A DNA stretch of 64,000 bases from Chloroflexota bacterium (GTDB lineage: Bacteria; Chloroflexota; Anaerolineae; Anaerolineales; UBA11579), in the NCBI GenBank assembly GCA_016191875.1, contig JACPVG010000006.1, positions 1-64,000 of the forward strand. The letters are read 5' to 3'. Below, one piece after another: positions 56,701 through 64,000 of this stretch; within the stretch, counting starts at the first letter, position 1, and each line of letters opens with the position of its first letter. Both the position numbers and the translations under genes were made by a program. The notes under the pieces are model-generated. The model had not been told where the DNA came from. It worked only from the letters and a program-made list of their open reading frames with translations, and made no database searches.

Positions 56701-57207
56701 GGCGCCGACCGCGGGGTTGCGGTTAGCAAGTGAGATCAGGAACGCCTCCTGGAGCGCCCGCGCCAGATTGGCCTCCTCGCCCGGCTCGCCCTGGATGAAG
56801 TCATCCAGGGTCTGGTCGCCGCGGAATATCGATGCCAGCGGAAACTCGCCGAGGAAACCGAATATTTCACCGTCGATTGCGGCGGCGTCGACTTCCCCCG
56901 GCAACACCATCTTCTGTGGGTTGAACAGTTGGATGCCAAGTTCCGCCTCATGATGCCGGAGAATCGCCCGCCAGACTAGATGGATGACGCCAATTGCATA
57001 GATATCGCCCGCTCGAACTACACTACTAGAATCATCATTCTGCACTGGGTTCTGATTCATCCTGGCAGCGAGTTCCTGCACGGCATCCAGGCCGGCTTCA
57101 ATAGAGCCCTCCCCCAGTGCAAACAACTCGCGCGCGAAACGATAGCGCTTGCGCGCCTCGACGCTGATCAGCCATTCCAACTGCTTCTCGGTCTCTTCGC
57201 TCGCCAC
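53731..57207 (-). CDS. Large GH13 alpha-amylase-like protein
   Basis: GISGLWLIGLWERS; DMVPNHMG; IIRFDAAMTLAKKH; LLLAEAFWMMEG; FLNNPDEETA. Confidence 0.85.
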   Translation of the reverse strand: MASEETEKQLEWLISVEARKRYRFARELFALGEGSIEAGLDAVQELAARMNQNPVQNDDSSSVVRAGDIYAIGVIHLVWRAILRHHEAELGIQLFNPQKMVLPGEVDAAAIDGEIFGFLGEFPLASIFRGDQTLDDFIQGEPGEEANLARALQEAFLISLANRNPAVGACLELLDISRFSERAWFRRLLGEDIEAAESRELPLAGMLANLAAVLLAPARLFPDSLRDQLTYILETWGHLLGDLRNQLLTGLDVLAEEHKSAFGGPGPTEPGGWITPDAQEERFSVDREWMAGLVLIAKNTYVWLAQLSESYGREIRRLDEIPDAELDRLAGFGISGLWLIGLWERSPASRKIKRIMGDDDAEASAYSLLDYVIASDLGGFEALANLRWRAGQRGIRLASDMVPNHMGIDSRWVIEHPDRFLSLPESPYPTYSFNGVNLSDDARASIFLEDHYYQRSDASVVFLRVDNRTGARQYIYHGNDGTSMPWNDTAQLNYLLPEVREAVIRMIVAVAREFPIIRFDAAMTLAKKHIQRLWFPEPGTGGAIPSRAGRGMPRKQFDELIPVEFWREVVERVAAEAPDTLLLAEAFWMMEGYFVRTLGLHRVYNSAFMHMLRDERNREYRAAIKNTLAYNPEVLKRFVNFLNNPDEETAREQFGTGAKYFGVATLMATLPGLPMVGHGQLEGFSEKYGMEFRRPRRTENEDPNLIAEHARQIFPLFRKRSLFAGTASFRFYDAVTSGGKVEEDVFAYLNGRGGDAHLVLFHNRYAHVRAKIRQSVAFKDASGDLRSTQFAADLGLADFPAAYLVAADMVSGLEYVWSYEEVVRSGLGFELEAYETRVLHDFRVIQPTVSEPYGLLCEQTNGRGVPSIAQALLELERESLIGRFADLANPMAINYLADAALGNQPLNIQDEPIQRIVAGIYQLIAAFSSHGGGQISAGTAEKIVKRLKHLIDMPRLNSLHPLPGSRNYAAATRWIKERLTERPVWLAMLSVNVLQSLEEAAQGLRSTADRQAWYRYYGWSRGVMKCALDSGSSPQEAESLSELCEGLICLTDWMPWGGKGRMSKKSLAAVGRWFEDPAIQRALGVNDFFGKTWFSEERMEGWLSLVFVLEVLRVVESQPWEEVAVRVAKLYAVHKRLLRALEHSEFQVGKFLEGLAGP

Positions 57208-57343
57208 GACTGGTTCCGTGCCTCTGTTGCTTGCGCGAAATCTGGGTCAACGTCATTTTACACCTTATGAATTCTCGGTCCTGGGCTCTGGCAGAAAAAC
57301 GCCTGTGATAAACTGATTTCGCTCCGGGTGAGCCTTCATTCTG

Positions 57344-58357
57344 ATGTCTGCACTAGATGCCATTACCGACGCACCTGGAATCCTGGTGGGCCAAGCCCAA
57401 GACCAGGAAGCCCTCACCGGCTGCACGGTGATCCTGTGTGAGCGTGGTGCCATAGCAGGAATTGACCAACGCGGCGGTGCACCAGGCACGCGCGAGACCG
57501 ATGCTCTCTCTCCCATCAACCTTGTCCAGCAGGTCCATGCAGTTCTTCTTGCCGGAGGCTCAGCCTTCGGGCTGGATGCCGCGGCCGGAGTAATGCGCTA
57601 TCTCCGTGAGAAGGGAATCGGGTATAAGGCAGGTCCGGCCAGGGTTCCCATCGTCCCGGCCGCGATACTCTTCGATCTTGGAATTGGTCGGCCAGATGTC
57701 TTCCCAGATGCGGAAATGGCTTATGCAGCCTGCCAGTCCGCCTCCCAGAAAACTCCTTTGCAGGGAAACTACGGAGCAGGCACGGGAGCAACCATCGGCA
57801 AGATTCTTGGTCCAGGGCGAGCCACCAAATCCGGTATCGGGACCGCAAGCATTCGCCTCCGCGGCGGAGGGCGCGTCGGGGCCATCCTCGCTATCAACGC
57901 ATTTGGCGATGTGGTTGATCCGAAGTCTGGGAACATCCTTGCAGGCGTACGTACCCGTCAATCTGGAACGCGAAAAATACAGGCTGAGGAAGGCGACGCT
58001 TGGGCAGATACTCTCAGCATCATGAAGTCAGGCACTCGGACCTTGAGGATGAAAGCGACAGTTCAGACAAATACGGTTGTCGGGGTAGTGGCCACGAATG
58101 CGCGGCTCACCAAGCCTGAAGCCACCAGGGTCGCACGAATGGCCCAGGTCGGCCTTGCCCGCGTTATCCGGCCGGCAAATACAATGCTGGATGGCGATAC
58201 GCTTTTCGCTTTGTCGACAGGCGACAAGCAGGTGGACGTGAATGTCGTCGGCGCGCTGGCGGCGGAAGTGGTGGCTTCTGCAATTCTGAATGCCGTCAGA
58301 TTTGCCCGTTCGGCGGGCGGCATCCCTGCCGCCGATATCGGGCCAGGCAACGGGTGA
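57344..58357 (+). CDS. P1 family (DmpA/S58-like) peptidase
   Basis: GILVGQAQDQEALTGCTVILCERGAIAGIDQRGGAPGTRETDAL; AVLLAGGSAFGLDAAAGVMRYL; VGAILAINAFGDVV. Confidence 0.9.
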   Translation: MSALDAITDAPGILVGQAQDQEALTGCTVILCERGAIAGIDQRGGAPGTRETDALSPINLVQQVHAVLLAGGSAFGLDAAAGVMRYLREKGIGYKAGPARVPIVPAAILFDLGIGRPDVFPDAEMAYAACQSASQKTPLQGNYGAGTGATIGKILGPGRATKSGIGTASIRLRGGGRVGAILAINAFGDVVDPKSGNILAGVRTRQSGTRKIQAEEGDAWADTLSIMKSGTRTLRMKATVQTNTVVGVVATNARLTKPEATRVARMAQVGLARVIRPANTMLDGDTLFALSTGDKQVDVNVVGALAAEVVASAILNAVRFARSAGGIPAADIGPGNG

Positions 58358-58396
58358 CCGTCAGAGACGCTGGAACTCCGCTTATTTGCCCCTTCT

Positions 58397-58765
58397 TCAA
58401 CTTTCGCGACCCATCGCCGGCAACGTGGGCAGCATCTCGACGAATTTGGATCTGGCAAAGACGTGATCCGCGCCTGCGTCCAATGCGGTCTTGAAGTCAT
58501 TGGTTCGCTTATGTGAACCGAAGGCGACAATGAACGCTTCCGGCGAACGCAACCGGACTTCGTTCAACAATCCTGCCCACTCCCCCATTGAATTCATATC
58601 GACGATCCATACGCCAGAATGTTGCTCTTCGGCGGCAATGATGAGTGCATCCGGTACAGAACACGTGTACACTTCATAGCCCGCGCTTTCGAAGACGGAC
58701 TCTATCCGTACCTGAAAGTATAGATCATCCCCTACGATCATCGCCTTTGGTCTTTCTGCTTCCAT
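58397..58765 (-). CDS. Stand-alone receiver-like domain protein
   Basis: KAMIVGDDLYFQVRIESVFESAGYEVYTC...VWIVDMNS...ALDAGADHVFARSKFVEML. Confidence 0.72.
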   Translation of the reverse strand: MEAERPKAMIVGDDLYFQVRIESVFESAGYEVYTCSVPDALIIAAEEQHSGVWIVDMNSMGEWAGLLNEVRLRSPEAFIVAFGSHKRTNDFKTALDAGADHVFARSKFVEMLPTLPAMGRES

Positions 58766-58796
58766 AGCTCAATCTTACCAGAGGCGATCCACTTGA

Positions 58797-58810
58797 CGAA
58801 CGTTTGTTCT
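58797..58810. promoter_or_regulatory. SOS (LexA/DinR-type) box
   Basis: CGAACgtttGTTCT, matching CGAAC-N4-GTTCG/T, immediately before a TATACT and the YcaQ-family start at 58828. Confidence 0.6.
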
Positions 58811-58827
58811 TATACTAAACTTGCGCC

Positions 58828-60069
58828 ATGCCGCGCCTCACGCTAACCCCGCAGGTCGTAATCGACAAACCCACAGCACGTCGCTTCCTCTTGTTCCATC
58901 ACAATCTTCTGCCGCCCCGCTCGCTGGCGGGCAAGTCCGGGGTAAAGGCATTCTTTAAGCGCGTTGGCTGCATTCAGTATGACACCATCAATGTCGTCGG
59001 GCGGAACCCTGACCTCGTCCTGCAATCCCGGATAAGAGACTACACGCCCGGTCTTCTGGATGAGATGCTGTACCTGGAACGCTCACTGATCGACGGCTGG
59101 GATAAACTCGCTTCAATTTACCTGGTCAGGGACTGGCCGTATTTCCGCCGCCAGCGGGCGGCGATGTACCTGCACCAGCAAAAGCGCTCCAGCGAACCCA
59201 TCGCGCTGGAGCCCGCTGTGAAATCCCGAATCGCCGCCGAAGGGCCTTTGTCTTCTCTTGATTATGATGGCGAGGAGCACGGCAGCGTCCACTGGTTTTG
59301 GGGTTCCACCAAACTTGCCCGCGCAACCCTGGAGTTACTGTTTGCAAAGGGGGAACTCGGGATTCACCATAAAGTCGGAACGCGGAGAATCTTTGATCTT
59401 ATCGAAAACCTTCTGCCCGAAGAGCTTTTGGATGCTGATGATCCTAACCCCACATTTGAATCCTACCAGGATTGGCACATCGCCCGCCGGATTGGCAGTC
59501 TGGGAATCGCCGCGAATCGTTCGGGGGAGTTCTGGATGGGTATTCACAAGACAAAAGCCCCGGAGAGGGCGGAGAGCCTTCTGCGACTGTGTGAACAGGG
59601 CAAAATTCTCCCGCTTTCCGTTGATGGCGCGGCAACTGCCCCGTTGTTCGTCCGCACGCAAGATTGGGCAAAATTCACAGCCACTCAGGCGAATCCGTCT
59701 GCCGCTGCCGCATTTCTTGCCCCCCTCGATAATTTGATGTGGGATCGTAAGTTGATCGCGGAGATCTTCGACTTCCAATACACCTGGGAGGTCTATAAGC
59801 CGCCTCCGCAACGCGTCTATGGGTACTACGTCCTGCCGGTTCTCTATGGAAATCGTTTCATTGGCCGAATGGAAAGCAAGTTTGATCGGAAGACAAAGGC
59901 GCTGAGAATCCTGGGATGGTGGTGGGAGTCGGACGTAGTCGTTGAGGACGCCGTGGTCGCTGCTCTTCAGTCATGCTTCTCACAGTTCGGAAGTTACCTC
60001 GACTGCGAAACGTACGATTTCAGCCGAGTGCCGGAACTCCAAGCCCTACTGGGGTTTATTGACCGTTAA
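58828..60069 (+). CDS. YcaQ-family winged-helix DNA glycosylase-like protein
   Basis: ARRFLLFHHNLLPP...FFKRVGCIQYDTINVVGRNPDLVLQSRI...FLAPLDNLMWDRKLIAEIFDFQYTWEVYKPPPQRVYGYYVLPVLYGNRFIGRM. Confidence 0.9.
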   Translation: MPRLTLTPQVVIDKPTARRFLLFHHNLLPPRSLAGKSGVKAFFKRVGCIQYDTINVVGRNPDLVLQSRIRDYTPGLLDEMLYLERSLIDGWDKLASIYLVRDWPYFRRQRAAMYLHQQKRSSEPIALEPAVKSRIAAEGPLSSLDYDGEEHGSVHWFWGSTKLARATLELLFAKGELGIHHKVGTRRIFDLIENLLPEELLDADDPNPTFESYQDWHIARRIGSLGIAANRSGEFWMGIHKTKAPERAESLLRLCEQGKILPLSVDGAATAPLFVRTQDWAKFTATQANPSAAAAFLAPLDNLMWDRKLIAEIFDFQYTWEVYKPPPQRVYGYYVLPVLYGNRFIGRMESKFDRKTKALRILGWWWESDVVVEDAVVAALQSCFSQFGSYLDCETYDFSRVPELQALLGFIDR

Positions 60070-61433
60070 GGGTATTCCGAAAACTCCGTGTAGGGGCTGA
60101 TTTCCTGAAATACCCCTGCACTCTCCACTCGCCGCATCTGCATGAATGGGGAAAACTGATACTCGCCGCTGAAGCTGATGATTGCCAGCCCATTCAAGAC
60201 CTGCACTCCGTCCAGCCCGACAAGTTCCCCTCGCAGGTCCTGGCCCGTGAAATCACCTCCTCCGCCTTTCTCCAGGAGCGCCCGGATCGCAAAATGGACG
60301 ACCCCGACCGCCTGGTATCCGATCAGGCGGCCAAGGCTCTTGTCGGCGGGCGTGCGGTGGGCTTCTTCAAGGTCTGCGGTCAAAGCAGCCATCAGCGGGT
60401 TCTCGGAATCCGACCACCACGCCAGGCTTGACGGCGCCAGAAACCCGTCGAAGTACTCGGGCTTGGTCAGGTAACCATAGACGGAGGTATCCAGCGCCCA
60501 ACTCGGCCCGGCCACCAGCGCTTGATCCTGCAATCCCATCCAGTAGTAGTCATTCAGCACGATGGCCGGACCGTGGGCAAAGGCTTGCACATAGATCACA
60601 TTGGCGCCAGCGCGCATCGCCTGCCGGAGGAGCGGGGAGGCGTCTTCCGCATAGGAGGCGTTGAACGTGTCTTCGTACACCAGTTCAATTCGAATCGCTT
60701 CAAGGTGTTTTCGGGCATCGTCAGTCAAACCGGCGCGGCCGAATCCATTGGGCCAGCCGATCACGGCCAGCTTCAGTTCACTTAGGGCGAGACTCGGCTT
60801 ATACTCCTCCCAATTCTCCTGCAGGAACTGGAGTGTATATATCAGTTCCACATCCATCGGGGGCGCCAGGCCAAAGATGTAATTCTCCGCGGCGGCTGCC
60901 AGCATTTCCTTGTATGCGTACGGCAATAGAACGGGGATCTTGAGTTCGCTGAGTTCGGAACCGAGTTCCGCGATAAGTTCCGCGTCAAGAAAGATCAGTA
61001 CGGCCGGCCGCACATTTTCTTGCACATGGAAAAGTATCTGGCGAGCGGCCTCCGCCTCCCCAGACGTATTGTAGGTCTCCAGGGCCAGTTCAGCGCCGAA
61101 TAATCCGTCCTCGACGTTCGCGCGCTCCACGGCATCCTGAACTCCCCGGACCATTGGAAGGATGAATTCACTGCCACGGCCAGTCATGTTCCCCATCTGG
61201 ACGATCAGGATTTTGCGTCCGCGCAGATCCATCGCGGTGGGTGAAGCCGCGCTGGGCGGTGGTGTTCGCTCGCTCTCACCAGTCGGCATGCCGGTCGGCG
61301 GGATCGTTGTCTGAAGGCCGCCGGAGGATGTCGAGCATGATGCCGCCCCGACTGCCAGGACGAACACGATGGAGATGAACTGAATGCCCCAGGTCGTCTT
61401 CAGTTGGCGGCGGTTGCTTCTGAAATTAGCCAT
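60066..61433 (-). CDS. Type 1 periplasmic-binding-fold (branched-chain amino acid ABC) substrate-binding lipoprotein
   Basis: Signal with AASCS lipobox-like end; GVQDAVERANVEDGLFGAELALETYNTSGEAEAARQIL. Confidence 0.82.
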   Translation of the reverse strand: MANFRSNRRQLKTTWGIQFISIVFVLAVGAASCSTSSGGLQTTIPPTGMPTGESERTPPPSAASPTAMDLRGRKILIVQMGNMTGRGSEFILPMVRGVQDAVERANVEDGLFGAELALETYNTSGEAEAARQILFHVQENVRPAVLIFLDAELIAELGSELSELKIPVLLPYAYKEMLAAAAENYIFGLAPPMDVELIYTLQFLQENWEEYKPSLALSELKLAVIGWPNGFGRAGLTDDARKHLEAIRIELVYEDTFNASYAEDASPLLRQAMRAGANVIYVQAFAHGPAIVLNDYYWMGLQDQALVAGPSWALDTSVYGYLTKPEYFDGFLAPSSLAWWSDSENPLMAALTADLEEAHRTPADKSLGRLIGYQAVGVVHFAIRALLEKGGGGDFTGQDLRGELVGLDGVQVLNGLAIISFSGEYQFSPFMQMRRVESAGVFQEISPYTEFSEYP

Positions 61434-61782
61434 ACACCTGCTCGCTATAAAGGTCGTCTGTCTTGGCGGCGCAGACAAAGTCGTTCATGTGAAGGCCACC
61501 GATGATGTGCGTCCACCACGAGACTGTCACCCGCCCCCATTCGACGAGCATGGCCGGATGATGCATCTGCTCCTCTGCCATATTTCCAATGGCGTCGGAA
61601 AGCCTCATGGCCGCAGCAAAGTCTGGCACCGTGAAATCTTTCATCAATCTTTCGATGCCGTTCACCGTTACAAGATTCCAATCATTCAATTGGGATGCCA
61701 GCCGCTGCTTAAGTTCATCCGGCATTAGCGGCGCTCCCTTCCGGCAGGGTACACACGCCAGTCGACTCAGTTCGGTCGCCAT
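61426..61782 (-). CDS. 4a-hydroxytetrahydrobiopterin dehydratase (PCD/DCoH)
   Basis: CVPCRKGAPLMPDELKQRL; NMAEEQMHHPAMLVEWGRVTVSWWTHIIGGLHMNDFVCAAKTDDL. Confidence 0.92.
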   Translation of the reverse strand: MATELSRLACVPCRKGAPLMPDELKQRLASQLNDWNLVTVNGIERLMKDFTVPDFAAAMRLSDAIGNMAEEQMHHPAMLVEWGRVTVSWWTHIIGGLHMNDFVCAAKTDDLYSEQVYG

Positions 61783-61868
61783 CGCATCTGCCTTTCCAGC
61801 CGTGTATTGTACCGGAAGGACGCCGCCCGCGCTCGTTCATCACGGGAATCGGTCAGGAATTCAACAAA

Positions 61869-61894
61869 GAAGGCGCAACCCGGGCTGCGCCTTC
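61869..61894 (-). terminator. Intrinsic terminator following the ncRNA candidate
   Basis: GAAGGCGCA-acccgggc-TGCGCCTTC, minus-strand TTTGTTG after the stem. Confidence 0.75.
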
Positions 61895-61911
61895 TCCTAT
61901 GTTCCAGCAAA

Positions 61912-62083
61912 AACCCCACCTTGCCGTGTGTGGCCAAGTTTTGAACCTGCCTTCGCAGGTCCGGGGCTCGCCTTGAAGGTTCAGCCTTGGCTTGCGCCTA
62001 TCGCATCGCCCTCACAGATGTGAGCCCCATCTCTAGAGTGTTGGCTCAAAACGTCACAGCCTCATCACGAACAAGGTAGGGCT
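61912..62083 (-). ncRNA. ssrS: Probable 6S RNA (SsrS)
   Basis: Minus-strand about 170 nt with closing stem CCUACCUUG/CAAGGUGGG, GUUCGUGAUGAGG...GAGCC 5' side and GGUUCAAAACUUGGCCACACACGGCAAGGUGGGG 3' side, TATAAG -10 just upstream and a terminator downstream. Confidence 0.62.
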
Positions 62084-62124
62084 GCCTTTCTTATACCACA
62101 ACTGCGCTGGCATGAACAGCAAAA

Positions 62125-63900
62125 CTAGGTTTTCGGCAAATCAACCCTGACATGTAGCTCTTTGAACTGGGCTGGGTCGGCTAGCGAGGGCGCATCCGCC
62201 ATGATGTCTCTGGCTGCCTGGTTCTTCGGGAAGGCGATCACTTCCCGAATACTGTCCTCGCCGGCAAGAATCATGACCAGTCGGTCGATTCCGCTGGCGA
62301 TGCCGCCATGGGGGGGAGCGCCATATTCAAAAGCCTCAAGCATGTGTCCAAAGCGCTCCCTGGCAACGTTTTCATCCAGGCCGATGAGATTGAAGATGCG
62401 CGACTGAAGCTCGCGGTCGTGGATTCGGATCGAACCGCCAGCCACCTCGTTGTTGTTCACCACCATGTCATACTGGGTACCGCGCATCTTTCCGGGTTCT
62501 GAATCCATCAAGGAGATGTCCTCCAGCATGGGCGACGTGAACAGGTGCTGGCTCGGATCCCAGCGTCGTTCTTCTTCGTTCCAGAAAGCAAACGGAAAGT
62601 CAATCACCCAGCAGAAACCCAGAACGTTTGGGTCGCATAGCCCAAGACGCTCGCCAAGATGTACTCGCAGCCGGCCAAGCGCATCGAACACCACCGCCGG
62701 CTTGTCAGCCACGAAGAGCAGCAGGTCGTTTGCTTCGGCCTGCATGCGCGCCTTGATCTCAGCCAGGACGGCAACTGGAAGGAACTTGGCAAACGACGAC
62801 CGCTCCTCTCCTTCTGGGCTGATGGCGAGATAAGCCAGGCCTTTGGCGCCGAATGTCTTAGCGTACTCGGTCAGCTCATCGATCTGCTTACGGCTGTATC
62901 CGCCAAGACCCTTGGCATTGATGCCGCGTACGTGCCCGCCGCTTGCGGCAGTATCGGCGAACACCTGGAAGCCGCTGGTCGCCGCCAAATCAGTTACATC
63001 TACCAGCTCCAGTCCAAAGCGGATGTCGGGGTTATCCTTGCCGAACCGTTCCAGGGCCTCCGGGTAGCGGATACGCGGCCAGGGCACATGGAGAATCTGT
63101 TTCTCGGGGACCAGCGCTGCGATCATTTGAGTGTACATATCTTCCATCAACGCCATGACATCTTCGCGTTCGACCCAGGACATCTCGATGTCAAGTTGAG
63201 TGAATTCTGGCTGCCGATCGCCACGCAGGTCTTCATCCCGAAAACACCGCGCGATCTGGAAATATTTCTCGATGCCAGCCACCATCAAAAGTTGTTTCAA
63301 CTGCTGAGGCGACTGGGGCAGCGCATACACCATCCCCGGATGGACCCTCGATGGGACAAGGTAATCCCGCGCGCCCTCGGGCGTGGTCTTGAACAGGATC
63401 GGGGTTTCGACTTCCAAAAATCCGGCCGCATCCAGATAATCCCGGATGAACTTCACGACTCGGTGGCGCAATTCCAGATTCACCCGCATGCGTTCGCGGC
63501 GCAGGTCCAGATAGCGGTACTTCAGCCTCACGCTTTCATCAACGTCATCTTCTTTGTTGATGGTGAAGGGCGGCGTCTTGGCAGGGTTGAGCACCTTCAC
63601 CTGGTGCACTTCCACTTCCACCTCTCCCGTCGCCAGGTCCGGGTTGACCATTTCAGCCGGGCGCTTGCGCACAACGCCTTCCACCTGGATGACCCACTCG
63701 GCGCGGATTGGATCCAGGGCGGCATGGGCCTCCGGCGTTTTATCTGGATCTGCCACCAGTTGCACCACCCCCCATCGGTCCCGCAGGTCCACAAAGATCA
63801 ATCCACCATGGTCGCGCCGGCGATGCACCCAGCCAGCCAGCAGCACTTTCTCTCCAGCTATGCCAAGATTGATCTTTCCACATTCATGTGTTTTGAGCAT
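62125..63900 (-). CDS. aspS: Aspartyl-tRNA synthetase
   Basis: LLAGWVHRRRDHGGLIFVDLRDRWG; RYLDLRRERM; FRDEDLRGDRQPEFTQLDIEMS; PPHGGIASGIDRLVM. Confidence 0.96.
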   Translation of the reverse strand: MLKTHECGKINLGIAGEKVLLAGWVHRRRDHGGLIFVDLRDRWGVVQLVADPDKTPEAHAALDPIRAEWVIQVEGVVRKRPAEMVNPDLATGEVEVEVHQVKVLNPAKTPPFTINKEDDVDESVRLKYRYLDLRRERMRVNLELRHRVVKFIRDYLDAAGFLEVETPILFKTTPEGARDYLVPSRVHPGMVYALPQSPQQLKQLLMVAGIEKYFQIARCFRDEDLRGDRQPEFTQLDIEMSWVEREDVMALMEDMYTQMIAALVPEKQILHVPWPRIRYPEALERFGKDNPDIRFGLELVDVTDLAATSGFQVFADTAASGGHVRGINAKGLGGYSRKQIDELTEYAKTFGAKGLAYLAISPEGEERSSFAKFLPVAVLAEIKARMQAEANDLLLFVADKPAVVFDALGRLRVHLGERLGLCDPNVLGFCWVIDFPFAFWNEEERRWDPSQHLFTSPMLEDISLMDSEPGKMRGTQYDMVVNNNEVAGGSIRIHDRELQSRIFNLIGLDENVARERFGHMLEAFEYGAPPHGGIASGIDRLVMILAGEDSIREVIAFPKNQAARDIMADAPSLADPAQFKELHVRVDLPKT

Positions 63901-63939
63901 AACGATCTCCAAACTGGATGTTCGATTCAACAGACAAAG

Positions 63940-63960
63940 AAAAAGCCCGTCGGGCCTGTG
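63940..63960 (-). terminator. Terminator/attenuator-like hairpin in the aspS leader
   Basis: Minus strand AGGCCCGACGGGCTTTTTCTTT, about 40 nt upstream of the aspS ATG. Confidence 0.45.
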
Positions 63961-64000
63961 GCCGCGCCGGGCATGTGCATGTTGCCGTCCTGAATCTACC

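Noticed and set aside
62659-63993. 444-aa plus-strand ORF opposite aspS
   Set aside because: Shadow ORF; the minus strand encodes a clear aspartyl-tRNA synthetase and the plus-strand translation has no recognisable motif.

Overview
This 64 kb window looks like a contiguous, gene-dense bacterial chromosome segment. The gene content and style (long Pro/Thr linkers, NBR1-like lipoprotein, V4R protein, Gram-positive-type SOS box) suggest a Chloroflexota/Anaerolineae-like organism; that is inference, not proven. About 60 CDSs are supported. They include central carbon metabolism (citrate synthase, malate dehydrogenase, PEPCK, PFK, aspartase/fumarase family), a CoxG/XdhC accessory cluster, an RsbU/V/W-like partner-switching module, a three-gene cytochrome module with 18 c-heme motifs, glycogen/maltodextrin genes, DNA repair (MutL, YcaQ family), sigma factor, TilS, HemW and AspRS. 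A probable 6S RNA lies in the only large unexplained intergenic gap (about 61.9-62.08 kb). No tRNA, rRNA, CRISPR array or convincing mobile element was found. The strongest candidate for an undescribed system is at 20383-23662. It is three overlapping genes: a zinc-ribbon membrane protein, a secreted/membrane protein ending in GCACACACAGCACACAGGGR, and a radical-SAM/SPASM-like protein with an apparent PqqD-like N-terminal domain that keeps GGEPT but has lost the CxxxCxxC motif and the SPASM cysteine. Other notable items are a tyrosine-recombinase homologue without the catalytic Tyr, a multiheme lipoprotein with a collagen-like tether, GH25 C-terminal repeats, and a perfect SOS-type box in front of a YcaQ-family gene.
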